Below are positions 1 to 5,717 of a DNA stretch of 7,649 bases, one piece after another. The stretch lies in the NCBI GenBank assembly GCA_945933905.1, contig CAMEQX010000058.1:1-7649 (forward strand). Direction: 5' to 3'. Below the pieces are notes generated by a model. It was given only the letters and a program-made list of their open reading frames with translations. It was not told where the DNA came from and ran no database searches. Position 1 is the stretch's first letter. The number at the start of each line of letters is the position of its first letter. The DNA comes from an uncultured Clostridia bacterium (lineage in GTDB: Bacteria > Bacillota > Clostridia > Oscillospirales > Ruminococcaceae). Position numbers and translations under genes: made by a program.

Positions 1-2
1 AA

Positions 3-104
3 TCCGCAGAACAATGCGAATTCGCGAGGGCGACTCACTTGCAGAAAACATTGTTACAGTCCGAGGCTCTTGCGCTGGCTCTTGACAAATTAGTACATAG
101 ATAA
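3..104 (+). CDS. Possible C-terminal end of an unidentified gene, cut by the window edge
   Basis: This + strand frame is open from the window edge to a TAA at 102-104 and would give about 33 residues ending in ALALALDKLVHR. The ending looks like a plausible amphipathic helix. However, a second + frame is also open to a TGA at about base 86, and the minus strand has an open frame too, so open length alone proves little. I recognise no family. The stretch has a higher GC content than the AT-rich DNA after it, which fits either the tail of a gene or a dispersed non-coding sequence. There is no terminator between it and the promoter at 131. Confidence 0.25.
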   Translation, partial: SAEQCEFARATHLQKTLLQSEALALALDKLVHR

Positions 105-130
105 GCGCGGCGGAAAAGTGTAAAAATCTC

Positions 131-159
131 TTAACTATAGTAAAAAAGTGTGGTATAAT
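131..159 (+). promoter_or_regulatory. Sigma-A type promoter upstream of truncated nuclease gene
   Basis: The -35 box TTAACT (131-136, 4 of 6 matches to TTGACA) is followed by a 17-bp spacer and a perfect -10 box TATAAT (154-159). Transcription would start near 166, about ten bases ahead of the ribosome binding site at 176-182. The arrangement is that of an ordinary gene leader, although the gene it should drive has lost its start. Confidence 0.65.
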
Positions 160-175
160 GTAGTTGGAAAACCAC

Positions 176-182
176 GGGAGGA
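176..182 (+). promoter_or_regulatory. Orphan ribosome binding site (GGGAGGA) without a start codon
   Basis: GGGAGGA is a strong Shine-Dalgarno match, but no ATG, GTG or TTG lies 4-12 bases downstream. The first usable in-frame start of the nuclease frame is a TTG at 225, over 40 bases away. This suggests that the leader and ribosome binding site survive from an intact gene whose first part was deleted. Confidence 0.5.
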
Positions 183-188
183 AATCTA

Positions 189-728
189 TACGCGGTTCCT
201 CAAAGAGCGCGCTTCAACAGTAGTTTGATTGACGCAAATGTTGTTGAAAAGGGCGCGGAGTTCAAGGGTTTGCCGGAAACCTATGTTATTTTCATCACCG
301 AAAATGACATTTTGGGAAAAGGCTTGTCATTGTACACGGTTAACCGCACAATCGCGGAAACAAATGAAATTTTTGATGACAAATCACATATAATATATGT
401 GAATTCGCAGATTACTGATGACACTACGCTTGGAAGGCTGATGAGCGATTTCAAGTGCAAGAACCCCGATGAAATGAATTATGATGTGCTTTCGGACATC
501 ACAAAAATAACCAAGGAAAGAGAGGATGAAAAAGGTATGTGCAAGATAATCGATGATATTGTTCAGCGTGAGTGCAAAGAAGTTGAGAAAAAAGCAGAGA
601 AAAAAGCGCGCATCGACACTGCTTTTCGTATGATTGAAAAGGGCAAATATTCGGTTGAAGAGATAGCCGAGATGTCCAATCTTTCTGTTTCCGAGGTCGA
701 GGAGCTTATCAAGAAGCGCTCGGCTTGA
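189..728 (+). pseudogene. 5'-truncated Rpn/PDDEXK_2-type nuclease (putative transposase) remnant
   Basis: The frame is open from just after an in-frame stop at 156-158. From about base 192 it reads like the middle and C-terminal part of the PD-(D/E)XK nuclease family transposases (Rpn/PDDEXK_2) common in Clostridia. Recognisable pieces are PQRARFNSSLIDANV, then LPETYVIFITENDILGKG, then SHIIYVNSQ, then LGRLMSDFKCKNPDEMNY, with a charged helical tail ending in a helix-turn-helix-like EEIAEMSNLSVSEVEELI. The N-terminal third of the family, which carries the catalytic Asp and ExK/ExQ residues, is absent, so the product should be nuclease-dead. Homology starts upstream of the only possible start (TTG 225; 167 residues from there), which argues for deletion rather than a short functional gene. 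Family membership is from recall of conserved motifs. A terminator follows 16 bases after the stop. Confidence 0.8.
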
Positions 729-744
729 GTTGAATATGAATCTA

Positions 745-779
745 AAGGGCGGATTGATTCCGCCCTTGATTTGTCGTTT
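745..779 (+). terminator. Hairpin terminator after the nuclease remnant
   Basis: AAGGGCGGA (745-753) pairs perfectly with TCCGCCCTT (759-767) around a 5-base loop, giving a GC-rich 9-bp stem. The following GATTTGTCGTTT is T-rich but interrupted, so termination efficiency is uncertain. It sits 16 bases after the TGA at 726-728. Confidence 0.75.
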
Positions 780-1134
780 CAGTAAAAATTTTGCAATCTT
801 TGCAGATTTTGCAAATACATTGAATTGTGCGATAATCAATTTTTCTTGTTCAATATTACTACTTTGAACTTTTATATTTTGTCCCTCTGCCGTTTCCGAT
901 TTCAGCTTCAATGGTTGTAACGCACATTATCGTTGTTTCAAAAACCAAGTTTTCCCATTTTCAGCCCACTGTTTTTTCCGTTTTTAATTATAGCATGATT
1001 GGCTTGAAATGTCCGGTTGATTTTTAATATTGACTTCTGGTTTTGATTATTATAGTATAGTCGCGTTGGAAGAATTATCCAAATAGTCGTGGAAATATTT
1101 ACTAAATACTATGAATTAAAAATGGAAAAATATA
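780..1134. other. AT-rich intergenic region without a convincing gene
   Basis: No frame here combines a ribosome binding site, a start codon and a protein-like sequence. Three TTGCA words spaced 9 bases apart (791, 800, 809) lie just after the terminator, the last inside the palindrome TTTGCAAA (808-815). A minus-strand frame is open from an ATG at 909-911 back through the terminator, but it lacks a ribosome binding site. A minus-strand promoter-like pair (CGGACA at 1010-1015, 17-bp spacer, TATAAT at 987-992) and a weak + strand TTGACT (1030-1035) with TAGTAT (1053-1058) are present. In DNA this AT-rich such matches occur by chance. Confidence 0.5.
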
Positions 1135-1163
1135 TTGACAATTCCCTAAAAATGAGCTATAAT
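1135..1163 (+). promoter_or_regulatory. Perfect consensus sigma-A promoter for the membrane-protein pair
   Basis: TTGACA (1135-1140), a 17-bp spacer and TATAAT (1158-1163) match the housekeeping consensus at every position. The predicted start near 1170 leaves a short leader before the AAGGAGAGG ribosome binding site at 1191-1199. Such a promoter predicts strong, mainly constitutive expression unless a repressor acts on it. Confidence 0.9.
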
Positions 1164-1204
1164 ATTAAATAATGCTTATAATTTTGTGATAAGGAGAGGT
1201 AGAA

Positions 1205-1840
1205 ATGGATTCAAAGGAGATTGTACTCAAAAAAACGTTTCTTATTATACAATTGGTTGCAGCAGCTGTGCTGATGGCTTGTTTTTGGCTTCCGTTTGTG
1301 TATGATTTTCTCGCGGATAATTATCTTGAAAATAGTGTTTCTGTAATAATTGCTGCAACAATATTTGTTGCAACAGTCTTGGTTTTTTTCTCGACTAAAA
1401 AAGATAGCTCGACAAAAGCACTTGCAATTTCCGCAATGATTGTGGCAGCGATTGGGACGATTCTTAACTTTGTATTTTCAATTGTTAAGTGGTCTTTGGA
1501 TTGGTCTGGGTGGTATTTTTGGACCGAGATGTTGAATAATCGAATTATGCCTCCGATTTCGCTTGCGCTTGTTATTTTACCTGTTGTTGAATTGAAGAAA
1601 TTATCAATGGAAATAAAGCAGAAAAATGGTGCTAATGGGTATTCGGCTCAGACTTACAGCCAACCGGTGAATAATGGAATGATTGGCAATTATATACAGC
1701 CAACTCAAATGCCGATGAATAACGGAATGTATATTGACCCCACGCGTGAGCAGCCGATAAACAACGGAATGCCCGTAAATCCAACAGGGCAGTCTTATCA
1801 GAATGATGACCGGAACAATACTCCGAATGGAATTAGATAA
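1205..1840 (+). CDS. Four-helix membrane protein with Asn/Gly/Met/Pro-rich tail (paralogue 1)
   Basis: I do not recognise a named family. The 211-residue product begins MDSKEIVLKK and has four hydrophobic segments at about residues 11-36, 43-63, 71-96 and 113-130, followed by an 80-residue polar tail. The charged N-terminus and the Lys-rich stretch after helix 4 (EIKQK) place both ends in the cytosol by the positive-inside rule. The tail is low in complexity and contains one 30-residue unit (158-187) with the core MPMNNGMYIDPTRE, which is repeated three times in the next gene. The start is set by AAGGAG at 1191-1196 before ATG 1205. The N-terminus resembles that of the next protein (FLIIQLVAAAV against FLIVQIVAAAV), so the two are tandem paralogues in one operon, separated by 21 bases. 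Function is unknown; scaffolding through the tail is speculation. Confidence 0.9.
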   Translation: MDSKEIVLKKTFLIIQLVAAAVLMACFWLPFVYDFLADNYLENSVSVIIAATIFVATVLVFFSTKKDSSTKALAISAMIVAAIGTILNFVFSIVKWSLDWSGWYFWTEMLNNRIMPPISLALVILPVVELKKLSMEIKQKNGANGYSAQTYSQPVNNGMIGNYIQPTQMPMNNGMYIDPTREQPINNGMPVNPTGQSYQNDDRNNTPNGIR

Positions 1841-1849
1841 ATGATTATT

Positions 1850-1856
1850 AGGAGGG
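1850..1856 (+). promoter_or_regulatory. Ribosome binding site that fixes the start of paralogue 2
   Basis: AGGAGGG lies 5 bases ahead of ATG 1862. An earlier in-frame ATG at 1841 directly follows the previous stop codon and would place this site inside the coding region, so 1862 is the better start. Confidence 0.85.
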
Positions 1857-1861
1857 CAATT

Positions 1862-2629
1862 ATGAATTCAAAAGAAAGTAAGGTAAGAATGTCGTTCCTT
1901 ATCGTTCAGATTGTGGCGGCTGCCGTAATGACGGTGTTTTTTGTTGTTCCGGAATTGGATTCAATTGATATTTTGGCTTTTGCTTTACCAAAAGCGATGG
2001 TTTTAATAGCATTTATATCATCCATTGCTGTTTTTATTGAAACCAAAAAAAGACGTTTGTCGATTTCGCTATCAATGGTAAGTATGATTGTTGGAGCGAT
2101 TGTGGTATTGTTAAGTTTGGTATTATGGATATTGGATATTAATGACTTGGATTATGACATTTTAAGAAATATTGTTAATGTTTATTATCTCTTTATGCCG
2201 TCTTGTTCAATAGCAATGGTGGTTTTGGCTATCGTTGAGCTCAGACAAAAACCGCAGCCTGCTTCTCAGCAGTCCGGTATGTACGGCAACAATATGCAGC
2301 AGCCCACAATGCCGATGAACAACGGAATGTACATTGACCCAACCCGTGGACCTTTGCAGCCTGTTAACAACGGTATGTACGGTAACAATATGCAGCAACC
2401 CACGATGCCGATGAATAACGGAATGTACATTGACCCTACCCGTGAGCCTTTGCAGCCTGTTAACAACGGTATGTACGGAGCTAATATGCAGCAGTCCACG
2501 ATGCCGATGAATAACGGAATGTACATTGACCCTACCCGTGAGCCTCTGCCGCCGATAAACAACGGCGTGTACAATAATCCTACAATGACTTATCAGAATA
2601 ACAATCAGAACAACAATACTTCAAACTGA
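1862..2629 (+). CDS. Four-helix membrane protein with three 32-residue tail repeats (paralogue 2)
   Basis: The 255-residue product starts MNSKESKVRM and has hydrophobic segments at about residues 11-29, 38-59, 67-91 and 106-126. The layout and N-terminal sequence match the preceding gene. The tail (127-255) contains three near-identical 32-residue repeats at 139-170, 171-202 and 203-234, each holding MPMNNGMYIDPTR, plus the start of a fourth, and ends in an Asn/Gln-rich stretch. The tail has few charges and many Asn, Gly, Met, Pro and Tyr residues, and is expected to be disordered and cytosolic. Start choice rests on AGGAGGG at 1850-1856. The gene is the last of its operon, with a strong terminator 13 bases after the stop. 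I recognise no characterised homologue. The repeat number may vary between strains. Confidence 0.9.
   Translation: MNSKESKVRMSFLIVQIVAAAVMTVFFVVPELDSIDILAFALPKAMVLIAFISSIAVFIETKKRRLSISLSMVSMIVGAIVVLLSLVLWILDINDLDYDILRNIVNVYYLFMPSCSIAMVVLAIVELRQKPQPASQQSGMYGNNMQQPTMPMNNGMYIDPTRGPLQPVNNGMYGNNMQQPTMPMNNGMYIDPTREPLQPVNNGMYGANMQQSTMPMNNGMYIDPTREPLPPINNGVYNNPTMTYQNNNQNNNTSN
2276..2563 (+). repeat. Three in-frame 96-bp tandem repeats
   Basis: The word GGTATGTACGG recurs at 2276, 2372 and 2468, exactly 96 bases apart, and a diverged GGCGTGTAC begins a fourth unit at 2564. The period equals 32 codons, so copy-number change keeps the reading frame. Copies two and three are nearly identical at the DNA level over most of their length, including silent positions, which suggests recent duplication. 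The upstream paralogue has a single 30-codon version at about 1676-1765. Confidence 0.93.
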
Positions 2630-2642
2630 ATAACAAATACTT

Positions 2643-2674
2643 ATGCCTGTCCGGGAAAGGACAGGCATTTTTTT
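2643..2674 (+). terminator. Strong intrinsic terminator of the membrane-protein operon
   Basis: ATGCCTGTCC (2643-2652) and GGACAGGCAT (2659-2668) form a perfect 10-bp stem around the loop GGGAAA, followed by a run of seven T (2668-2674). It lies 13 bases after the stop at 2627-2629 and separates this operon from the LytTR gene. Confidence 0.95.
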
Positions 2675-2700
2675 GTCAAATTTTGTGATTTTTTGTGTAG

Positions 2701-2709
2701 ATTACCAAA
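2701..2709 (+). promoter_or_regulatory. Candidate regulatory word ATTACCAAA, copy 1 (LytTR gene promoter)
   Basis: ATTACCAAA ends 6 bases before the -35 box of the regulator gene. The same nine bases occur at the downstream operon promoter. One 9-base match in AT-rich DNA is only suggestive. Confidence 0.3.
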
Positions 2710-2715
2710 AAATAC

Positions 2716-2744
2716 TTGACTTAAAAGAAAAAAAGTGGTAAAAT
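2716..2744 (+). promoter_or_regulatory. Sigma-A promoter of the LytTR regulator gene
   Basis: TTGACT (2716-2721, 5 of 6), a 17-bp spacer and TAAAAT (2739-2744, 5 of 6) form a good promoter. The predicted start near 2751 lies before ATG 2795 and rules out an in-frame TTG at 2756 as a realistic start. ATTACCAAA lies at 2701-2709, just upstream of the -35 box. Confidence 0.85.
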
Positions 2745-2794
2745 ATATATGAATATTGTATTATCATAAACCAATATTAACGGGAGAGAAAACT

Positions 2795-3514
2795 ATGCTG
2801 AAACTGCTTGTCTGTGCTTCCACGAAAGACGATGCGGAGGCAATTCACCTGAGAACTTATTCTGCGCTTCAAAAGCTGCGGGTGAGATGTGAGCTTGCTT
2901 TTTCATCAAGCGCTGAACTTATGAGGAACCACATGAAAACAGACGCTTATGATGTGTTTATTTTTGATGCACGGAGCAAGGAGTGTCTTGAACTTGCTGA
3001 GTACATACGCTCGGAAAATCTCGTTTCCTCAATATTATTTCTGAATGCTCAGAGAAATGGCGACCTTAATCGAATCATAAAATATCGTCCGTCATATGTG
3101 GTTTTTGCATTTGATGAGGACAAGGCGTTTGCTGAGGGAATTAAGCGATGCTGTTCCGAGCAGTTGTCCGGGCGTTCATTTTTCACTGTCAAGACAAAAG
3201 AGTCGGTTATGAGATTTGACTACAAGGATATATTGTGTTTTGAGAGCGATCAGAGAATCGTTTGTATGTACACAATGTCAAAGGCAGTGGAGTTTTACGC
3301 AAAGCTAGTCGATATTGCTGATTCTCTTCCTGAAAACAAGTTCCTGAGATGTCACCAAAGTTATATTGTAAATATGGATTATGTGCGCCGGCTCGACAAA
3401 ACAACGCGTTATTTTCAACTTGTATCCGGCAAAGAAATCGCCATAAGCAAAAGCTATTATGCAAGCGCGATTGAGAGCTTTGAGAAATATTCGTCAAGAA
3501 CTTTGAACGTATGA
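2795..3514 (+). CDS. LytTR-family transcriptional regulator with degenerate receiver-like domain
   Basis: The 239-residue product has a C-terminal LytTR DNA-binding domain at about residues 130-232. Hallmarks are IDYK-type DILCFES (145-151), a KFLRCHQSYIVNMDYVRRL core (182-200) and a KEIAISKSYY end (213-222). This family binds paired promoter elements as an all-beta domain, typically as a dimer. The N-terminal 120 residues have receiver-like length and pattern. D58 in DVFIFDAR sits where the phosphorylated Asp would be. The usual acidic pair after strand 1 is replaced by CAS, the conserved Thr/Ser position reads N84, and the C-terminal Lys-Pro reads RPS. Phosphorylation in the standard way is therefore doubtful, and no histidine kinase is in the window. 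Start ATG 2795 is supported by GGGAGAG at 2782-2788. No terminator is visible after the stop, so read-through into the next operon is possible. Confidence 0.92.
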   Translation: MLKLLVCASTKDDAEAIHLRTYSALQKLRVRCELAFSSSAELMRNHMKTDAYDVFIFDARSKECLELAEYIRSENLVSSILFLNAQRNGDLNRIIKYRPSYVVFAFDEDKAFAEGIKRCCSEQLSGRSFFTVKTKESVMRFDYKDILCFESDQRIVCMYTMSKAVEFYAKLVDIADSLPENKFLRCHQSYIVNMDYVRRLDKTTRYFQLVSGKEIAISKSYYASAIESFEKYSSRTLNV

Positions 3515-3583
3515 TGTTGTTTTTGGTATTTAAAATGTAATAATCTGTCGGAAAATTCGTTTTTTACAATTTATATGCCGAAT

Positions 3584-3592
3584 ATTACCAAA
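3584..3592 (+). promoter_or_regulatory. Candidate regulatory word ATTACCAAA, copy 2 (operon promoter)
   Basis: ATTACCAAA ends 3 bases before the -35 box of the peptidase-dynamin operon. Its inner TACCAAA is complementary to TTTGGTA at 3522-3528, right after the LytTR stop codon. Binding by the LytTR protein is untested, and the word does not match well-known LytTR sites. Confidence 0.3.
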
Positions 3593-3595
3593 TCA

Positions 3596-3624
3596 TTGAA
3601 ATTCTTGGGCAGTGCTGTTATAAT
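3596..3624 (+). promoter_or_regulatory. Sigma-A promoter of the peptidase-dynamin operon
   Basis: TTGAAA (3596-3601, 5 of 6), a 17-bp spacer and a perfect TATAAT (3619-3624) lie 65 bases ahead of ATG 3689. ATTACCAAA occurs just upstream at 3584-3592, and a complementary TTTGGTA at 3522-3528. The predicted start is near 3631. Confidence 0.88.
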
Positions 3625-3633
3625 AAATTTGCA

Positions 3634-3658
3634 AGCGAAAACAGACGCGTCTTTCGCT
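3634..3658 (+). promoter_or_regulatory. Hairpin at the 5' end of the operon mRNA
   Basis: AGCGAAA (3634-3640) pairs with TTTCGCT (3652-3658) around an 11-base loop that contains the palindrome GACGCGTC. With a start near 3631 this stem would sit at the extreme 5' end of the transcript, 19 bases before the AGGAGG ribosome binding site at 3678-3683. Protection of the mRNA end is likelier than termination, as no T run follows. Confidence 0.55.
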
Positions 3659-3688
3659 GTATTATAAGATTTTATTTAGGAGGATTTT

Positions 3689-5692
3689 ATGTTTTTTTTG
3701 CATGACTTTAATTCTGATATTGACAACGATGGAGAGAACGACGCTTTCATAAAAGAACTTGATCCCGATGGCGACGGTGTCTCTCATATTAGTTTAATTG
3801 ACACAAAGGGATGCTTTTATAACGGCTTTGGAGTCGATTTGGACGGTGATGGTAATCTTGATATTACATATACCACAGAGACAGGGCTTAGTGTCAATTT
3901 GGATGACAGCGGAGCAAGCGAATTCAATTTTATTGACTCGGACGGAGATGGAAAAGCCGACTCGTTTATTCTTGACGTAAACGGCGATGGTAACTCCGAG
4001 CTTGAGTTATATGATACAGACGGTGATGGTCACTTTGATACCAAACACTTTGATATTTGGAGCGCGATTGACGCAATTTCTGATATCATTTCCGGCGATT
4101 TTGAAGAGCCTTCCTTTGTAAATGTTCCTGATGATACCGCCGACCCGTTCGACCCGGACAGCTATGACGAGCCCGACGATGTTATTACTTCCGATGAACC
4201 TGCGTACAACACGCCTAATGCAGCTTATTACAATAAGGCAGATCTTGACGGCGACGGATATGAAGAAAGCTTGACTGTGGATACCGACGGCGATGGAAAC
4301 GTCGATATGATTCTGGTTGATACCGATATGAACGGTATTCACGACACTGTTTTGGTTGACTATGACGGTGACGGTGTGTTTGAATTCAATGGAGAGGAAG
4401 AAAACCCCGATTCTCCCGTTGAAACACCGACCGAAACACCCGCAGAGCCCGATGATGATATACCTGTTTTGCCGGACGAAGGCGTTAAGGTTGACCTGGA
4501 CGGAGATGGTTACGAAGAAACCGAGATGTTTGACACGAACGGTGACGGAAAATATGACCTATCGTTCGTGGACAGCGATAATGACGGTTATGCTGAGAGC
4601 GTATATTCGGACAATGACCACGATGGTATTTATGATGTGGTCGGTCATGATTACAACGGCGACGGTGAGCTTGATGAGGTTAATCAGATTGATTATTCGG
4701 ACGACAGCGGTGTTAAATCGGTCACCGGCTGGGGCGGAAAAAATTGTATCAATAACTATACCGGAGATTTAATCGGAAAAAAGGACTATATCGACAGCGA
4801 TAATGATGGAGAAAACGACATTTATGTTCACAGATACGACAGCAACGGCGACGGTTTTCTCGACACCTCCGAACAGTTCTTTGATACCGATGGCGATGGA
4901 GAGGTTGACGCGGTAATCAAGACCGTGTTTATTGATACCGATGGCGATGGTTCGTATGATACATACACGGAGTGTATTGATGAAGATGCCGATGGTACGT
5001 TTGATGCGGTTAAGGTTTATGATTATGACGATTTTTTTGGCTTAGGTGATCTTGTACATGTTTATCAGGACGTTGGAATTGACAGCAATATATTCATAAA
5101 CGAATCGGAATTATACAATGCCTATAATCGTCCGACATTTAATCCCGACAGCGTTGACCCTGAAAATGTAGTCGGCAATCCCGAAGCGTCTATGGATTAT
5201 TGGGAATTCCAGGGAAATACAGGAAGATGCGCTGTTTATGCACAGAAATTCATTATTGAGCAGTATACCGGACAGGATATTGACATTGAGGATCTGGTAA
5301 AAACGGCGAAATCAAACTACTGGTTCGATGAGAATCAGGGTACTTATGTAAATAACGGAAACAAACTGCTTGATTATTACGGTGTACCGAACGAGGTTTC
5401 TTACAACAACAGTTTGGACGATTTGCGTGACGCGCTTGGAGCGGGAAAAATGGTTATTGTGGGAGTAGATGCGGACGAATACTGGGGACAGGATACAGAC
5501 GATATTTTTTCTCCTTCTGACGGTACAAATCATGCCGTTCAGGTCATTGGCATTGATGATTCCGACCCAGAGAATCCGATGGTTATTCTCAATGATTCGG
5601 GTTCGCCGAGAGGCTGCGGTGAGCTTGTGCCTGCAGATGTGTTTATGGACGCATGGGACGACGGCAACAACAGAATGATTGTTGCGGGATAA
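3689..5692 (+). CDS. Calcium-binding-repeat protein with C-terminal C39-like cysteine peptidase domain
   Basis: The 667-residue, extremely acidic product has about 20 loops of the form DxDxDGxxD, the EF-hand/dockerin/thrombospondin-3 type of calcium ligand, between residues 10 and 439. Pro/Asp-rich linkers lie at about 118-184 and 233-266. Residues 500-667 form a papain-like domain of the C39/C39_2 type, with Q508 (oxyanion), C514 in GNTGRCAV, H615 in GTNHAVQVIG and D636 in ILNDSG as the likely catalytic set. AGGAGG at 3678-3683 sets ATG 3689, and an in-frame TAG at 3677-3679 excludes a longer start. The N-terminus, MFFLHDFNSD, has no signal peptide, and no LPxTG, dockerin pair or membrane segment is seen, so its location is unclear. 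It heads an operon with an unknown gene and a dynamin-like GTPase. Substrate is unknown; calcium-dependent stability or activity is inference. Confidence 0.93.
   Translation: MFFLHDFNSDIDNDGENDAFIKELDPDGDGVSHISLIDTKGCFYNGFGVDLDGDGNLDITYTTETGLSVNLDDSGASEFNFIDSDGDGKADSFILDVNGDGNSELELYDTDGDGHFDTKHFDIWSAIDAISDIISGDFEEPSFVNVPDDTADPFDPDSYDEPDDVITSDEPAYNTPNAAYYNKADLDGDGYEESLTVDTDGDGNVDMILVDTDMNGIHDTVLVDYDGDGVFEFNGEEENPDSPVETPTETPAEPDDDIPVLPDEGVKVDLDGDGYEETEMFDTNGDGKYDLSFVDSDNDGYAESVYSDNDHDGIYDVVGHDYNGDGELDEVNQIDYSDDSGVKSVTGWGGKNCINNYTGDLIGKKDYIDSDNDGENDIYVHRYDSNGDGFLDTSEQFFDTDGDGEVDAVIKTVFIDTDGDGSYDTYTECIDEDADGTFDAVKVYDYDDFFGLGDLVHVYQDVGIDSNIFINESELYNAYNRPTFNPDSVDPENVVGNPEASMDYWEFQGNTGRCAVYAQKFIIEQYTGQDIDIEDLVKTAKSNYWFDENQGTYVNNGNKLLDYYGVPNEVSYNNSLDDLRDALGAGKMVIVGVDADEYWGQDTDDIFSPSDGTNHAVQVIGIDDSDPENPMVILNDSGSPRGCGELVPADVFMDAWDDGNNRMIVAG
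3716..5005 (+). repeat. Array of about 20 calcium-binding DxDxDG loops
   Basis: Loops begin at residues 10, 25, 50, 83, 96, 109, 185, 198, 211, 224, 269, 282, 295, 308, 321, 369, 384, 399, 416 and 431 of the protein. Within blocks 83-109, 185-224 and 269-321 the period is exactly 13 residues. In the last block it is 15-17. Position 3 is sometimes Asn (98, 284, 323, 386), which is still a calcium ligand, and the ninth position is nearly always Asp or Glu. One further unit at residue 72 (LDDSGASE) is degenerate. Confidence 0.9.
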
Positions 5693-5717
5693 GTTGACAG
5701 AAAGTGAGAATATTGTT

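Noticed and set aside
736..880. Small + strand frame beginning MNLKGGLIPP
   Set aside because: Its first codons are the terminator hairpin itself, no ribosome binding site precedes it, and the rest is low-complexity AT-rich sequence.
384..911. 175-residue minus-strand open frame
   Set aside because: Two thirds lie antisense to the nuclease remnant, it crosses the terminator stem, and there is no ribosome binding site before the ATG at 909-911.
2266..2574. 102-residue minus-strand open frame with repeated MYIPLFIG
   Set aside because: It is the antisense shadow of the 96-bp repeats in the membrane-protein gene and has no ribosome binding site or promoter of its own.
4007..4772. Long open frames on both strands inside the calcium-repeat gene
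   Set aside because: The repetitive GAT/GAC/GGC codons leave other frames free of stops. The predicted products are low in quality and lack start signals.
3689..5005. Dockerin domain and cellulosome link
   Set aside because: The loops resemble dockerin calcium loops, but the paired 22-residue duplicated helix-loop layout is absent, there are many more loops than two, and no signal peptide is present.
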